Below are positions 12,390-23,377 of a stretch of DNA of 64,000 nucleotides, piece by piece. A program made the position numbers and the translations under genes. The stretch covers positions 369,521,249-369,585,248 of the forward strand of contig OW386285.2 of assembly GCA_936432065.2 (NCBI GenBank), in the 5' to 3' direction. How positions within the stretch are numbered: the first letter of the stretch is position 1; each line of letters starts with the position of its first letter. The DNA comes from Rutpela maculata. Lineage: Eukaryota; Arthropoda; Insecta; Coleoptera; Cerambycidae. The notes beneath the pieces were generated by a model. The model saw nothing but the letters and a program-made list of their open reading frames with translations, was not told the DNA's origin and ran no database searches.

Positions 12390-13935
12390 CTAAAAAGGAA
12401 ACATATTTGCATACATTACATTTTTAATGAGGAAAAAAATTAAATAAGTATTGATTATTTTATTACTTTTATTTCCAGTTTTAACTAAAACAAATGTAAC
12501 TAAAATTAACAAATAATTCGTTTCGTTTTCAAAATGAGAACCTCCATTTCTAACGCATTTACGTGTCCTCTTTCGTATTTGGGTAGTGGTGACGCCTAAC
12601 CTCATTTCTTCCCTTAATCTGGCACCTGCTTCATTAATTCTCTGTACAAGGTGGTACGGTCGGTTATTTCAATTTCAAAAACTGGTCTTTCATTCGACCC
12701 CATACATGAAAATCAAGGAGTGTCAAGTCTGGAGACCTCGCTGGCCACAATATAATAATATTAGCCCATTTCTCCAAATCCAACGATTAAGAAATGTTTC
12801 GTCTAAAAATTCCCTCGCAATAATTCGGTAGTGAGCAGAACATCCGTAGTTTTGAAATATCAAGCTGTCTCTTACATTTAGATGTATGTTGTCTAAGATA
12901 TGGTAAATTATTCTGCAAAAACTCTAAAACTGTCTTCATTGAAATTGTCTGAAAGATAATACGTACCAATGAAAGCTCTGCCAGTTACCGCTGCCCATAC
13001 ATTCACACTGAACTAGTATTAAAAAGAGGTTTGTTTTTTTCGTGTGCGAGGTTTCATCAGCATCAGCCTAGTAATGGAGATTGAGATTTTTTTTTAATCG
13101 CCTTGTTTATATTAATGTCCTGGCGGAGTTTAGCCGTAGGCTATTCTACCACTCAACCAGGACGGACGCACATACATAGACAACATCACAACACCCATCC
13201 CCTGCGACATTGTCATCTGCCGCAGCTGAGACTCGAACTAAGGAGAGGAGAGCGACTAGACCGTGTTGTCTCTCACACAACCGCAGTCTAGTCCACTGCT
13301 ACCATCTCGGCAACACGAGAAAAACGCCACTACACATCCATACCCTGGCCAGGATTCGAACCTGGGAGCCCGTGGTGGCAAGCCTAACACCTTAAGCACT
13401 GCGCCACCGAGTCGGTTATTTGTTATTACTTCTCGAGAATACTTCGACTCGTCTGTCCAAAAGATATAATAATAATAATTTTAAGAAAACGTTCATTTTC
13501 CAGATCAGCGTTCAACACAAAACGGCAAAAGGCAGTTCTCTCGAGTTTAAACAGGCATGCAGTGGAATGTTTTCCTTTAATCCTAGGAATTGTCCAAACT
13601 TTCCATATGGACAAATTCAGTTGACAAGCTACTTTTCCAATACTGCTGGTAGGATCTGCTTCGAAAGCCTTCAAAATTTGCTCATCTACTTCAGGACCAT
13701 GTTGCACAATATGCACCCGTTCCCTATGATGAAGGTTACCTGTTTCATGTATACGTTGATATGTGTTACAAAACACCTGGACATTGGGAATTCTTCTTGT
13801 TGGAAATCGTTCCCGATAAAAATCTTTAGCTGCTGCTTCATTTCTGTCGGCCATTCCGTACATAAAGAGAATATCGGCATATTCTGCATTAGAAAAAGAT
13901 GCTATTGCAGAAAAATGTGACAATACGCGATTCAA
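12390..13935 (-). pseudogene. Mariner (DD41D) transposase, broken and interrupted by a SINE
   Basis: The N-terminal part (13935 down to about 13440) is open: it begins near ASFSNAEYADILFMYG, has the helix-turn-helix region (SSIGKVACQLNLS), and reaches LNADLENERFLK. A frameshift in an ATT repeat precedes the first catalytic motif WTDESKYSRE near 13440. The SINE then splits the frame; coding resumes near 13080 with LNLHY and SVNVWAAVTGRAFIG. The position of the second catalytic aspartate reads Tyr (NYGCSAHY) and the third lies in ARSPDLTLLDFHVWG near 12710-12760, with another frameshift between. Spacing between acidic positions 2 and 3 is about 41 by my count. The C-terminus ends around GGSHFENE near 12540. 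It is clearly inactive. Confidence 0.8.
13087..13416 (-). mobile_element. Dimeric tRNA-derived SINE, copy 1
   Basis: Read on the minus strand, the element starts CCGACTCGGTGGCGCAGTGC with a Pol III box A (TGGCGCAGTGCTTAAGG) and a perfect box B (GGTTCGAATCC, complement at 13352-13362). About 100 bp later a second tRNA-like unit follows, with GAGATGGTAGCAGTGGACTAG as a box-A-like block and AGTTCGAGTCTC as a box-B-like block near 13217-13235. The body ends with TTAATATAAAC and an A-run (T-run 13087-13095). It sits inside the mariner transposase between codons for VITNN and LNLHY. I found no clear target duplication. A more diverged copy lies at 51110-51421. Confidence 0.82.
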
Positions 13936-13942
13936 AATAAGC

Positions 13943-15063
13943 GATACGCCACCTACGGTCCCGATTACGAACTACTTTGTGTGAGATGACAAGTGAAAAC
14001 TTTCATTTTTTGCTTGTGTCATAATTGCTTTGCGTTGTTTTTATTGTCGATTGGATTCAATTAAAATTGAAAACAATATGAATCAATATTGTTCAGTTCC
14101 TCAGTGTTCGTCTTGGGCAAAAAAAAAACCAACATTTGTTTCCCGAAGCCGGCAAACACCGCGTGAAGATGGATAACAGTTTTGGGGGGAAGGATTTTGT
14201 GGACAGGCTAAAAGCCTGGATAATAAAATTAAAAATTGGAAAGCCAGTGACAAAGTACATGAAGGTTTCTTCACTTCATTTCACAGAAGATGATTATTTT
14301 TATCAAGGAGGTATTTATTGTATGTTGAGGTTAAGGTAAATAGACATTGTCTCATTTTTAGAACACAGTAAAAAAAATAAAATCTTGAAAAAAACAGCAG
14401 TCATATCAAGAAATTTACTGTAAGTCATAATGATGCCATTTCTGGAGCATCCAATAGGTCTGAGCGATTTCAAAGAAGGCTTATTGTGTTGGCAGAGACG
14501 GTCCCCGAAACAACCATTCGACGATCAGTGTAATTGTGAAGAAAATGAAAATACCCAAGAAGATGAGAGTTTATTGCAAGTACTACAGGCACAACCTGAT
14601 TATGTTGGACCAAAAAGTTTTTGTGACTTCCAAGTTCAAGTAAATACTCCGGAAGTATTTACGTTGTGTACTCTGTTAACAACAGATAGTAAGCTGAACT
14701 ATTTTACTGGTCTCTACAGTTTTAAATTCCTGGACACAATAATGGAGGTTGTGCAGTCTGTTTTTAGAGACAAAAGAGCTCGTAGATTAACAATAAAAGA
14801 GAGAATTGTCTTACCATTTACTAAATTAAAATGTAATTTGTCTTATGTTACACTAGCCTTCTTTTTGATATTTCAGCTGAATTATGCAAGATTTTTTTAA
14901 TTTTTATATCGCTTTAATAAAGTCAATTGCTATACATATAATATTTTCATTGAAATTTGTTTATAAAATACCTTTTAAATCACCGAAAATACAAAGATTT
15001 GAATGTAAACAAAACACCTATCACACAGGAATTAGGTAGTTCCGAAGTCAACCGCACAGGCGC
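13943..15063 (+). mobile_element. THAP-transposase element (ISL2EU/PIF-like), nested in the mariner
   Basis: Imperfect inverted ends flank a THAP-type transposase fragment: the left end contains ACGAACTAC then GTGTGAGAT, and the right end, reverse-complemented, contains CGGAACTAC then GTGTGATAG. The element lies between the mariner's transposase start (13935) and its right inverted arm, so it entered the mariner after that element. Exact termini and target duplication were not resolved. Assignment to ISL2EU rests on the THAP plus HTH_Tnp_4 domain pairing. Confidence 0.6.
14078..14900 (+). pseudogene. THAP-domain transposase, truncated before the DDE domain
   Basis: The frame opens at the ATG at 14078 with MNQYCSVPQCSSWAKK, the first half of a THAP zinc finger. 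A one-base slip in an A-run shifts the frame; the domain then continues FPEAGKHRVK... and ends with the signature VSSLHFTEDDYF near 14270-14310. After a stop at 14339 a second frame (14430-14900) carries a linker and a helix-turn-helix region with IKERIVLPFTKLKCNLSYVTLA, typical of the HTH_Tnp_4 segment ahead of a DDE_4 nuclease. It ends at NYARFF followed by a stop, with no catalytic DDE domain. In the intact family the protein binds transposon ends through the THAP finger and cuts with the DDE nuclease. Confidence 0.7.
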
Positions 15064-15832
15064 TGCAATCTTAATTTCAGACTCGTATACTATGAACAAT
15101 TAAATAAAACAGCGTTTGACACAAGAGTTCAAATGTGTCACTAGTATCCAAGCAGAACAATTTTTTGCGTCTGGTCGCCTGATATCTACCCTTTGTTTAT
15201 TTCATTTCTTGTTGACTACGTGTAAATACGTTTGTTTTTATTTCAATAATTTACAGACAGAAAATTTCCTTTAAACATTAGTAAATAAAATCACCGATTT
15301 GGGGCTGAAAGAATTTATTATGATTTTGTTTAATATTCTTTCCTTATTAAAAACGTACTTGTCCACAAATATGTTTTCTTTTAGTGAACTATAATTTTGT
15401 CATAACGTGGTATACCATTGGAAACAGTATGCAATAGAGAAGTTTTTCAAACTATTTGAATCTCTCGAAGTAGTGCCGCATTTGAGAAAATTTTGCTTAA
15501 AATAGAAAAAAAAATCGAACCAATTTATTTCAGCTCATAAATTGCCTTATATAATTTTCATACCAATACTTCGGCATTTCTTTTTGTACTGTTTCGACAA
15601 AATGCATACTAAGAATATCTAAAAAAAATATTTAAGAAAACTGAAGTATTTAGTATAAAAAAAAAATAACATGTATTAGTAACAACTCAACTATTTCGCA
15701 AAAATATTTAAAAATGATAGAAGATATCTCAAAAACGGTGAGACTGCATACTGGTAAATATGGTCATATAGGTTCCAAATGACCCCAACTATCACCCAGT
15801 GAAAACTTTCTATCGATGTACCAAACACCCTG

Positions 15833-16758
15833 TATATATTTCACCAGGTTTCATTAAAAAAAGGTCTATTGTTTTTTTAGTAGTTTCGGCTTACGTGGAA
15901 TTAAAAACCTTCGTGGTTCCTATTTTTTGCAAAAAAGCAAAATGGCAGATCGGATTTGGACCTATGCAGTTTTATTCATGATTTATTTGCGAACATTTTG
16001 ATTTTCTTTTGGCTTATCCGACGAACAATTTCCGAGATATTAGAAAAAACAAAACAAAAACGTTTTTCAAAATTAATACTTAATTTCAGATTGAACGAAA
16101 CTTTACAGTTATTACTTCCTGATAACATACGGACTGCATTTTCACACAAAAATTCGCCCCCAAACAATCTTTGAAAGCACTGTTTTTAAAAGATTTTATT
16201 TAATAATGGAAAATATAAAGAGATAAAGCAAATGATAAGCCCCATCTTTTTCCAAAAGGCTTAAAAATATACTTACAAAAGAAATTTTTTAATCTTGTTT
16301 TGTAATTTATTAATTTAAGTACTTTGTGTTATTCTTTTAGCAGTTACATTTTTACTTGTGCACTTTTACTTGTGGAAATACCATTCCGACATTGAGCAAT
16401 ATTGTTTGTTTATTGGCACTCTTGTGTGTACAAATAAATAAATATATAAATAATAATAAGAATTTAAATATTACAAAGATGCACTTTCATATAATATCCA
16501 ACTCTGGATGTTGCAATCAATCCCCCTTTCTGAGTCAATTACACTTATGCAACTTATGAAAAAGAATTTAATTGAAATTCACATCTGAACGAATTACAGA
16601 ACTTGCAAAAGGGCAACATATTTAATTTGGCTGGCCTATTGTAGACGAAACTGTGTTTATAATTCATAATGGTATACTGCAGAAATTGTCGAGTGAGCAG
16701 TAAAGTTGAATTTTTAGTGAACTATATAATTCCTAAAGGTGTCGTTCTTTTGTTTCAG
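15833..16758. other. Stretch without recognised feature
   Basis: AT-rich DNA after the mariner. Short frames only. It immediately precedes the exon candidate at 16759 and would be intron if that exon is real. Confidence 0.4.
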
Positions 16759-16816
16759 AAATATATAAGCGAAGGATCCACAGTGAGGGACTGCGTCCCC
16801 AAATGCACGGAAAGAG
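16759..16816 (+). CDS. Candidate internal exon of a Ly6/uPAR-like host gene
   Basis: A 58-nt block is framed by a pyrimidine-rich acceptor (TTCTTTTGTTTCAG) and a strong donor (GTAGGT). It encodes KYISEGSTVRDCVPKCTERG with phase 0 in and phase 1 out, and stands out by base composition and codon use from the surrounding AT-rich DNA. The pattern of a short segment followed by closely spaced cysteines (DCVPKC) resembles the C-terminal half of insect Ly6/uPAR three-finger proteins, small GPI-anchored secreted proteins with about ten cysteines. I could not find the neighbouring exons in this window. It could also be chance or part of another cysteine-rich gene. Confidence 0.4.
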
Positions 16817-17198
16817 GTAGGTGGCTAAGAAACTTTCTTCTTCAGCGGCAATCTAATTTATTTAAGAGAATTAATTTACTACATTTTTAAAATATGCAAA
16901 GTATGATCTTTGTCTAAACCAACTCAACATGAATAAATTAATAACTAAGTTTTTAATTGTTCGCAATACGAGTGTATAAATTGCATTAAAAGTGGGTAAA
17001 AACGTTCCGAGGTTCCTTGTACAGCTTTTATATAATAATAGTAATAATAATACTAATAATAAATGCCTTTATTTATTATGTGTATACAGATTAAAATACA
17101 GTACAAAATATATTAATAAATACAAATGAAAGAGCGAAGTTCGGCGGTACAGTAGTACACCCGCTCTTCCACTTAACCCAAAAACCCTATATCAATTA

Positions 17199-17404
17199 CA
17201 CAGCCACACAAAAAAAAGTGGTCTGGTTTTCGGACCCGCTGAAACCTAATCTGAAGTCATAATTGTCAGGTTGGCTCGTTTTTTACCCCTAAACCACCCC
17301 AAAAAAGTAGTCTGGTCTGCGGACCATACCAGTGTATCCTTATGTATTTGGTAAGGATACACTGGTCTGGTCCGCCGGACTGACCACTTTTTTGTGTGGC
17401 TGTG
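17199..17404. mobile_element. 206-bp MITE, short member of the 52.9-kb family
   Basis: The element starts CACAGCCACACAAAAAAAAG and ends with the inverse, flanked by TTA on both sides (17196-17198 and 17405-17407). Its interior contains the same subunits (GTGGTCTG, CCGGAC, ACACTGGTCTGG) as the large repeat-built transposon at 52927-55038. It is the minimal form: one subunit on each side facing each other. Confidence 0.85.
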
Positions 17405-17530
17405 TTATTATTAAATTAAAATTAATGTGTTAATTTTCTTGAAGAAAATATACATAACATTTACATGTGAAAATGTGCAATTTATAATAAAGAGATACGT
17501 GCGTTAAATAATATTGTACATGTTATTATA

Positions 17531-18122
17531 CAGGGTGGCCACATCAAATTGTACACATGCATGCAAAGTGATTTAAAAACATTTTTTTGGGACAAATTGT
17601 TAAGAAAGGAAACTTAATTCCTTTGAATATTTTTTCACCCTGTAGATGAACTGTGTTAATATTTTCTTATAAAGGTTTGAACTAGCTTCAATTTATGTTA
17701 TTGAAATAAAAATTTTGCAATTTCCTATTTGGAAATTTGAATGTTTGTTTTTAAAAATATTTATTTCTTTTGTTTCTTGTTGCTGTTTTGTTATATTGAA
17801 TATTGTTTGTGATATGTCTTTTACAAATAAAGCATAAAATTATTATTTACATTCTTTTCGAAGTTATTTAAAAAAAAATCAGTTTGGAATCGGGGATAGT
17901 GTTTTTAATTTCTTTCTCTAAAACCAAAAAGAATTTCGAATATGACGTAGTAACATAAATTGAAGCTAATTAAAACCTTTATACGAAAGCATTAACGCAG
18001 TTAATGTACAGGGTGAGGTAAAAAAAAAATATTCAAGGAAATTCAGTTTTCTTTCTTAACAATCACTCTATACACATGTTTAAATGCCTTAAAAATATCT
18101 ACAATTTGATGTGCCCAACATG
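17531..18122. mobile_element. Foldback MITE, about 590 bp
   Basis: The left arm (17531-17725) begins CAGGGTGGCCACATCAAATT; the right arm (about 17930-18122) is its imperfect inverse. The left end is preceded by TA, as in mariner-type insertions. The arms, about 190 bp, enclose a short AT-rich centre. There is no coding capacity. The CAGGGTG terminus recalls mariner ends, so mobilisation by a mariner transposase is plausible. Confidence 0.65.
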
Positions 18123-18519
18123 GTCGTCGCTTAAAAAATAAGAATGTTACAAGCCTGGGAAGTTTTAAGTGGCGCATCCTGAATATTATACAACATCATA
18201 CCAGTAAAGTGATTCAATAATATAACTGTATAATATTAATAATTTAAATCTAGTTTTCGAAATAACATGAAATACGTAAATATTATAAATAATATAAATA
18301 GAAACTATTCATAAACAAAAGGGTATTCTCACAAATTTGAGTGATACCATATTTGGACACAATGAAAAAATAAATGTTTTTTAATTTTTCTCAAATACAC
18401 TGTAGAAGCCTGTAAAAAATTAAAACAAATTCAAATTCTTAACATGACGTAATTTCCCACCTATGCCATTTCATTGGTCAATCAACACTTCGAGTCCTGT
18501 GATGCATTCCTCTCCCCAT

Positions 18520-18877
18520 GGGCTCGTTTAATGAATTTTATTTAGTAGTTGTTACTTCTTGTGGATAAAGTATTATTTAAAATTAGGCAATGTTGAAAAT
18601 TTCAGATGAATCCGATATGTGGTTCTCGAAATATGCGACTTCTAAAGAGGGAATTAGGTGCGACCAACATCGCGACGTCAGAGGATAGGAAACAAAACGG
18701 TCGCGCAACATATCAAAGATCGTGCATTCCGTTTGAGATCATCGAGTCTTTCTCTGTGCAACTAGCGAGTTGCTATTAAGTGACGTCACGGCCGAGATTC
18801 GACAAGGCAGGTGCACAGGGTCTTAGAATTTAAGATCTTTCCGATAATCAAATAAAAAAAAAGTGCTAAATGAGCCC
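18520..18877. mobile_element. MITE with GGGCTCATTTA ends, copy A
   Basis: It starts GGGCTCGTTTAATG and ends GCTAAATGAGCCC, with AT flanking both sides. It is 358 bp long with a G+C-richer interior and no frame of note. Copy B at 19770-20198 has the same ends. Confidence 0.65.
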
Positions 18878-19769
18878 ATTATAATTAAGAATAAAATATA
18901 AGATAATCAAAAATTATAATTTATTGTTCGTGTAATTAAACTAATTAAAACTGTTGGTAATAATAGGATTGAGCACATTAATTTCACATAAGTATTCAGA
19001 AATTACATTAGTATGAGATTTATCTTAAATATTTAGTTCTTTAAGATCTTTCCAGATAGTATTATAACTGTTATTAATTAATTTAAATTGAGGATATGCC
19101 CTCTTTTTGTTCTTAATGGCGGTATTTGTAAAAAAAAAATAAACATCTTTCTAGTGCTTTTTTCTTAAGAGCTATCATATGTTATATATTACCAATCAAC
19201 CCTGGACAATATTTTTTAGAAATCTTAGGAGTGACTAGTGGTATATTCTTATTAAATACATTTAATAATCAATTGTTAAAAATTTCCAATTTGGTATCAG
19301 GATTATATGCTGTAAATGTTTTTACTATCGGATCTGTAGATAGAGAAACTATTGTCATCATAAAAAAACAGATAATGAAGGAAACCCACGCGACGTTTAT
19401 TGCCCGAAAATAACAAATTTATTCGAATCGACAGGCCCGCCGTCTGCGTCTGTGTATTTCAACGCCCATATAATCATATTTATAAACGGAAAGCTACGCC
19501 AGGCAAATCCCATCGAAACCAGTCAAAATTTCTGGGTTAATATTATACCGGGTGACGATAACGTTCTTCCTCTAGCTAACACTAATTTATTTCGAAATTT
19601 CAATAAAACCGGACTTTTTTCTCTTAAGCCATTTAGCTTAAAAGAGACGGAGAGGCAGACGGACAGACGAATGGAGTAACAGAAAGACGGACATTTTGAA
19701 AGTTGTTGCGAATTCTATGACTAACACAGTGATATCATAATTTTTTTCTCTACAAGCGATATTTACAAT

Positions 19770-20198
19770 GGGCTCATTTAGCATTTTTTAAAATTCATAT
19801 TTCCAAAGTACACCTTGTAGTTAGTAAATGTGCAAAATATTAGATTTTTTTCCAACTCCTTCTCCCTGAAAATAAATAATGAAAATGGAGCGCGCAAAAA
19901 CGCAGTGTGACGTCAAAACACTCCAGCGATTGAGCGCTTGCCTGCTCCCATATAGTTTCATAAGGCAAGCACAACAGGTGTGCTATAACCGCATGCGCAT
20001 AACTGATAAAACCAGCCGAGCGGGTGGCACGGCATCATTTGCTCCGTTGGACGTTTTAAATATGCTACGAATTGGAAATCAAATATTACAGTTGATATTA
20101 ACGCTAGCGGTTTAATTTTTTCACTATATACTTAAAGGGTAGAATACTTACGGAAAGTGCAAAAATAAATTGTAAATTAAATGTCACTAAATGAGCCC
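19770..20198. mobile_element. MITE with GGGCTCATTTA ends, copy B
   Basis: It starts GGGCTCATTTAGCA and ends ACTAAATGAGCCC; again AT flanks both sides. It is 429 bp long. The interior differs from copy A, so the pair shares termini rather than body, as MITE subfamilies mobilised by one transposase often do. The short frames in it look incidental. Confidence 0.65.
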
Positions 20199-22795
20199 AT
20201 TGTTGAAATGTGTCGATCAAATGCAGTATACTCCTTGCTTTCGTTTTTCCAAATGAGTATATAATAACATAAGAAAAAAATGCTTATAACATTTTTTGTA
20301 GAGAATTTTATAAGCTTCATTTTTTATATAAACATAATTTCGATATCGCTAATGGTTAGACAGAAGTACTGTAATTTTGACTAAGCGACAAACTTTTGGT
20401 AGTTTATGACATAAAGTAAATTAAAATTAAGATTTTCAGGTATGAAAACAAATTTTGTCTCAACACAATACTCCTTCATAAAAGTCGCACTAGATTGAAG
20501 GAATTACAAAAAAATCATAATTTTGTCAAGAATGCTTGACTTCGATCGGTTGCTGCACCGAAACTATTCTATTTCTCGAAAAAATGTATAGGATATATTT
20601 TGTAGAAAATTTAGTGCTCTTTCATTTTCATAAGAACATTTTTTGCCGTATAAGGCACCCGAAGCGAGATATTTCAAAAAAACTGTTTTTGTGTGCCATT
20701 TTTACAATATAGCGGTACCCCTCCCCGCTCGAGCTGTCAGAAAACTCCCAAATCGGGGTCCTCTTAGTGTACCACGTATTTTTAGCGAAACTTTTCATGA
20801 CCCGAGTAATATCGAAATCTCGTGCCCAGCTCTCCGTCTATACCTACCTACATATTTTGTTTCGGATTGAAACAGACTGTATGCCGGAGTGCTGATTCAT
20901 AGCATTTTTCGAAAAAAACAGGTCTTTGGCTTGTCTGTGGTTTCGGAGATGTCAAGTTATTGGGTTTTTGTGGAGGTGGACTCACCCTATTTGATAAACA
21001 CAGACCATTGATCTTTCTCCGGCTTGAGGGTTTTCGGGAGTTAATTCATGGCTGTGCCGGTTGCGGACAGGCTTTTGGCGGTTTTCATCTGCAGATTTAA
21101 GATTCCCCTTAATTTAAGAAAAATCCTGACGTGATGGGGCAAAATTAATTTTAAATTTGGTTTCAGCGACCCCAAAATCATATGCTATACATGGTCTGGT
21201 CCTCGCAAAAATATTTTTGTGATGAATACCGCAGCCAGTTTTGAAATTAGATATTTTTGCACCGATTTCAAATTGATATTGGGTAATAAGGTACAGTTCC
21301 TTGCTACTTTCCACTAATAGGTAGACAGATGTTGATAAAACTGAATGATATTTTATTTCTTACCTTTTAGAGATATTTTTTGAACATTTTTTGGAAAAAA
21401 AAAGTTTTAATCTTTTTAGTAACTTCTTTTATTTATTTAACTTCTAGGTAGTGAAGGAAACTATTGTGAAATTCTCTTTATGTTGAACACCGTGTGAATG
21501 TTTACTACGAAAAGATTACCCTGTTTGTGAATTAATTGATATTACCGACGACCCCGCCAAATCTTAGAATATTCTCGTAATATGTCGGTTAAAAAAATTG
21601 TTCATAGTTTAGAAAAAAATCCTGACGTGATGGGGCAAAATAAGTTTGAAAAATATTTGGTGGTCCTCTGCAATTAAAGAAAAATAATATTTGCAAAGAA
21701 AGATAATACAATTAAACTAAGCTGTCTGTTAAGATAAATATTTTCCAAATTAAAAGCGATGGCTTAACTATTTTCCATTTAGAGAATTTAATATTTTTTT
21801 ACTAGTTAATAATATTGAGTGAGGATAATTAATTAAATTTCACATTGAATATATATTTAGAAAATATCGATTAGATCACATTGTTTTGTATCTATTGTAT
21901 CGTATTGTCTTTTGTATACAATATCACCTTTTTGTCTGTACAATACCCTGAGGACTTTTGGCAAGTTTCTCAGTGGCAGGTAGCCTAAATTGCATCTTCT
22001 ATCTATACTTATTGTTCGTTTTAGATTAGATAAAATTGTGTAATTACCCAAGAAGGGAAGGAGGAAAATTCATTATTTCATAAATAATTAAATAAAATTA
22101 TGTAGTCAGTAAATAATAATTATTATCAGGGTACTAAATATTGACTGACGTGAAGAGTTCTAATGAAAGAGACCTGCTATTTTTTAACAAATATACAGAG
22201 TGTTAGGTGCATGATAGCCATAATTCTAACAGGTTATATAATGAACGAAAGGGAACAAAACAGATTTACACAAGAGGTGTTAAAAATAGAGGATGTAAAA
22301 AATATATTTAACTTTTGTTTTTGACTATTGAATAATATGAAATATATTAGAAATATGTTCCAAATGCTTTAAGGCACGAGCATTTGCAACAGACAAATAA
22401 AAAATTACCATTCTTTTTTTTGTTCGGCGTAGGGTTTCGGCTAAAAATATTGTTTTTTATATTTCTCCATTGATTCTTAAAAATGGATATATAACAATGT
22501 TCCATTAATATGGTACCAACAGTTTAAAAAATGAACGCTCAGTTACTTTTTTCAGTATGTGTATCACGTAATCGTTTTCAATGTATACTTACTTTTTTAA
22601 TTCAATCTAGGGGATTTGGCTAAATTGTAAAGTTTTACAGTGCGAGAAATACATAACCTTCTACTTATTTATAGTAAAGGATTTCTACAAAAAATTATTT
22701 TACGTGTTCCTTCTTAGTGACAAGTGCTGGTGCAGCAGGGGTGATTAATTTAGTGTAGCGGAGGGGACGTGCTACTCCAGGCCCCGTATATCAAT
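20199..22795. other. Mostly featureless; one short direct repeat
   Basis: A 25-27-bp segment containing CCTGACGTGATGGGGCAAAA occurs at about 21121-21147 and again at 21617-21643 with related flanks, suggesting two fragments of one repeat family. No gene, tRNA or paired inverted ends are visible otherwise. Confidence 0.4.
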
Positions 22796-23345
22796 GTAGG
22801 GTTAAATTTAAACCTCAGGGCAATGTGAGTGTTAAACTGGCATCCGACAGAGACATCAACGAGCAACAACAATTATAATATAAACTATAATATTTTCTGG
22901 TCTATAGTTACATTTTTATTTTAAGAAAATGAGTGAAATCCCAACAAAGGTAGGCAGAGGCCCCAATTTTTCATCATTAGAACGGTTGGAATTAATTAAA
23001 ATAGCAAATAATTATAAACACATGTCGTGGAATAAAACAGAAACTCATGCGGGGACAAAAAAGCTGAACGACTTCTACAATGCAATAAAATAGATTTTAA
23101 TATTTGCTTTTTAGCTACATTAGAAAACTAAGTACGCCTTTCGTGTTTCAAAAATTCCAAAATATCTGCTTCATCTTCGCTTTTCTCATCGAAAGCTTCC
23201 ATTTTCAGGTTAACCTCGGACTAAAAGAGACAACCCCCGCACCTTAAAACTCGGGCTAAGTTACCTTTACTTTAGCCCCGGGTTACTTTTATTCCGACTT
23301 GATAAACATTTTAGCCTGGAGTTATCGTTTAGCCCCGGGGCAAAC
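22796..23345. mobile_element. Remnant of a PIF/Harbinger-like element (tentative)
   Basis: Two small divergent frames lie between G/C-rich termini. On the plus strand 22929-23093 encodes 54 residues including SSLERLELIKIANNYKH, resembling the Myb/SANT-like DNA-binding protein that accompanies Harbinger transposases. On the minus strand 23202-23128 begins MEAFDEKSEDEADILEFLKH, like an acidic N-terminus of such a transposase. The right part carries GGGCTAAA-type motifs on the minus strand. Both frames stop early, so only a deletion derivative remains. Confidence 0.35.
22929..23093 (+). pseudogene. Myb/SANT-like DNA-binding fragment
   Basis: A 54-residue frame with ATG at 22929 and stop at 23091. 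The segment from SSLERLEL to NYKH and on to TKKLNDFYNAI matches the helix pattern of Myb/SANT-like proteins (Zeste/MSANTD type), which bind DNA and in Harbinger elements import the transposase. The normal protein is several times longer; this one ends before the second half of the domain. Confidence 0.35.
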
Positions 23346-23377
23346 TAACCTAAGTCTGTATTGATAAACGTGCCAAG

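Larger units (their letters stand above)
11960..15832 (-). mobile_element. DD41D mariner with inverted repeats of about 490 bp, carrying two nested insertions
   Basis: The ends read CAGGGTGTTTGGTA going in from 11960 and the reverse complement going out to 15832. Similarity between the ends continues inward to about 12448 and back to about 15335, giving unusually long arms. The right end is followed by TA, the usual mariner target; the left flank now reads CT, so the duplication is not intact. The minus strand between the arms encodes a broken transposase. Two later insertions interrupt it: a SINE at 13087-13416 inside the transposase and a THAP-transposase element at about 13943-15063 just upstream of the transposase start. 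Confidence 0.82.

Noticed and set aside
13345..13416. Functional tRNA gene
   Set aside because: A and B boxes are good, but the sequence is the head of a SINE with a second unit and tail, inside a dead mariner; no separate tRNA gene is indicated.
13103..13469. Plus-strand frames of 60-68 codons
   Set aside because: Antisense readings of the SINE.
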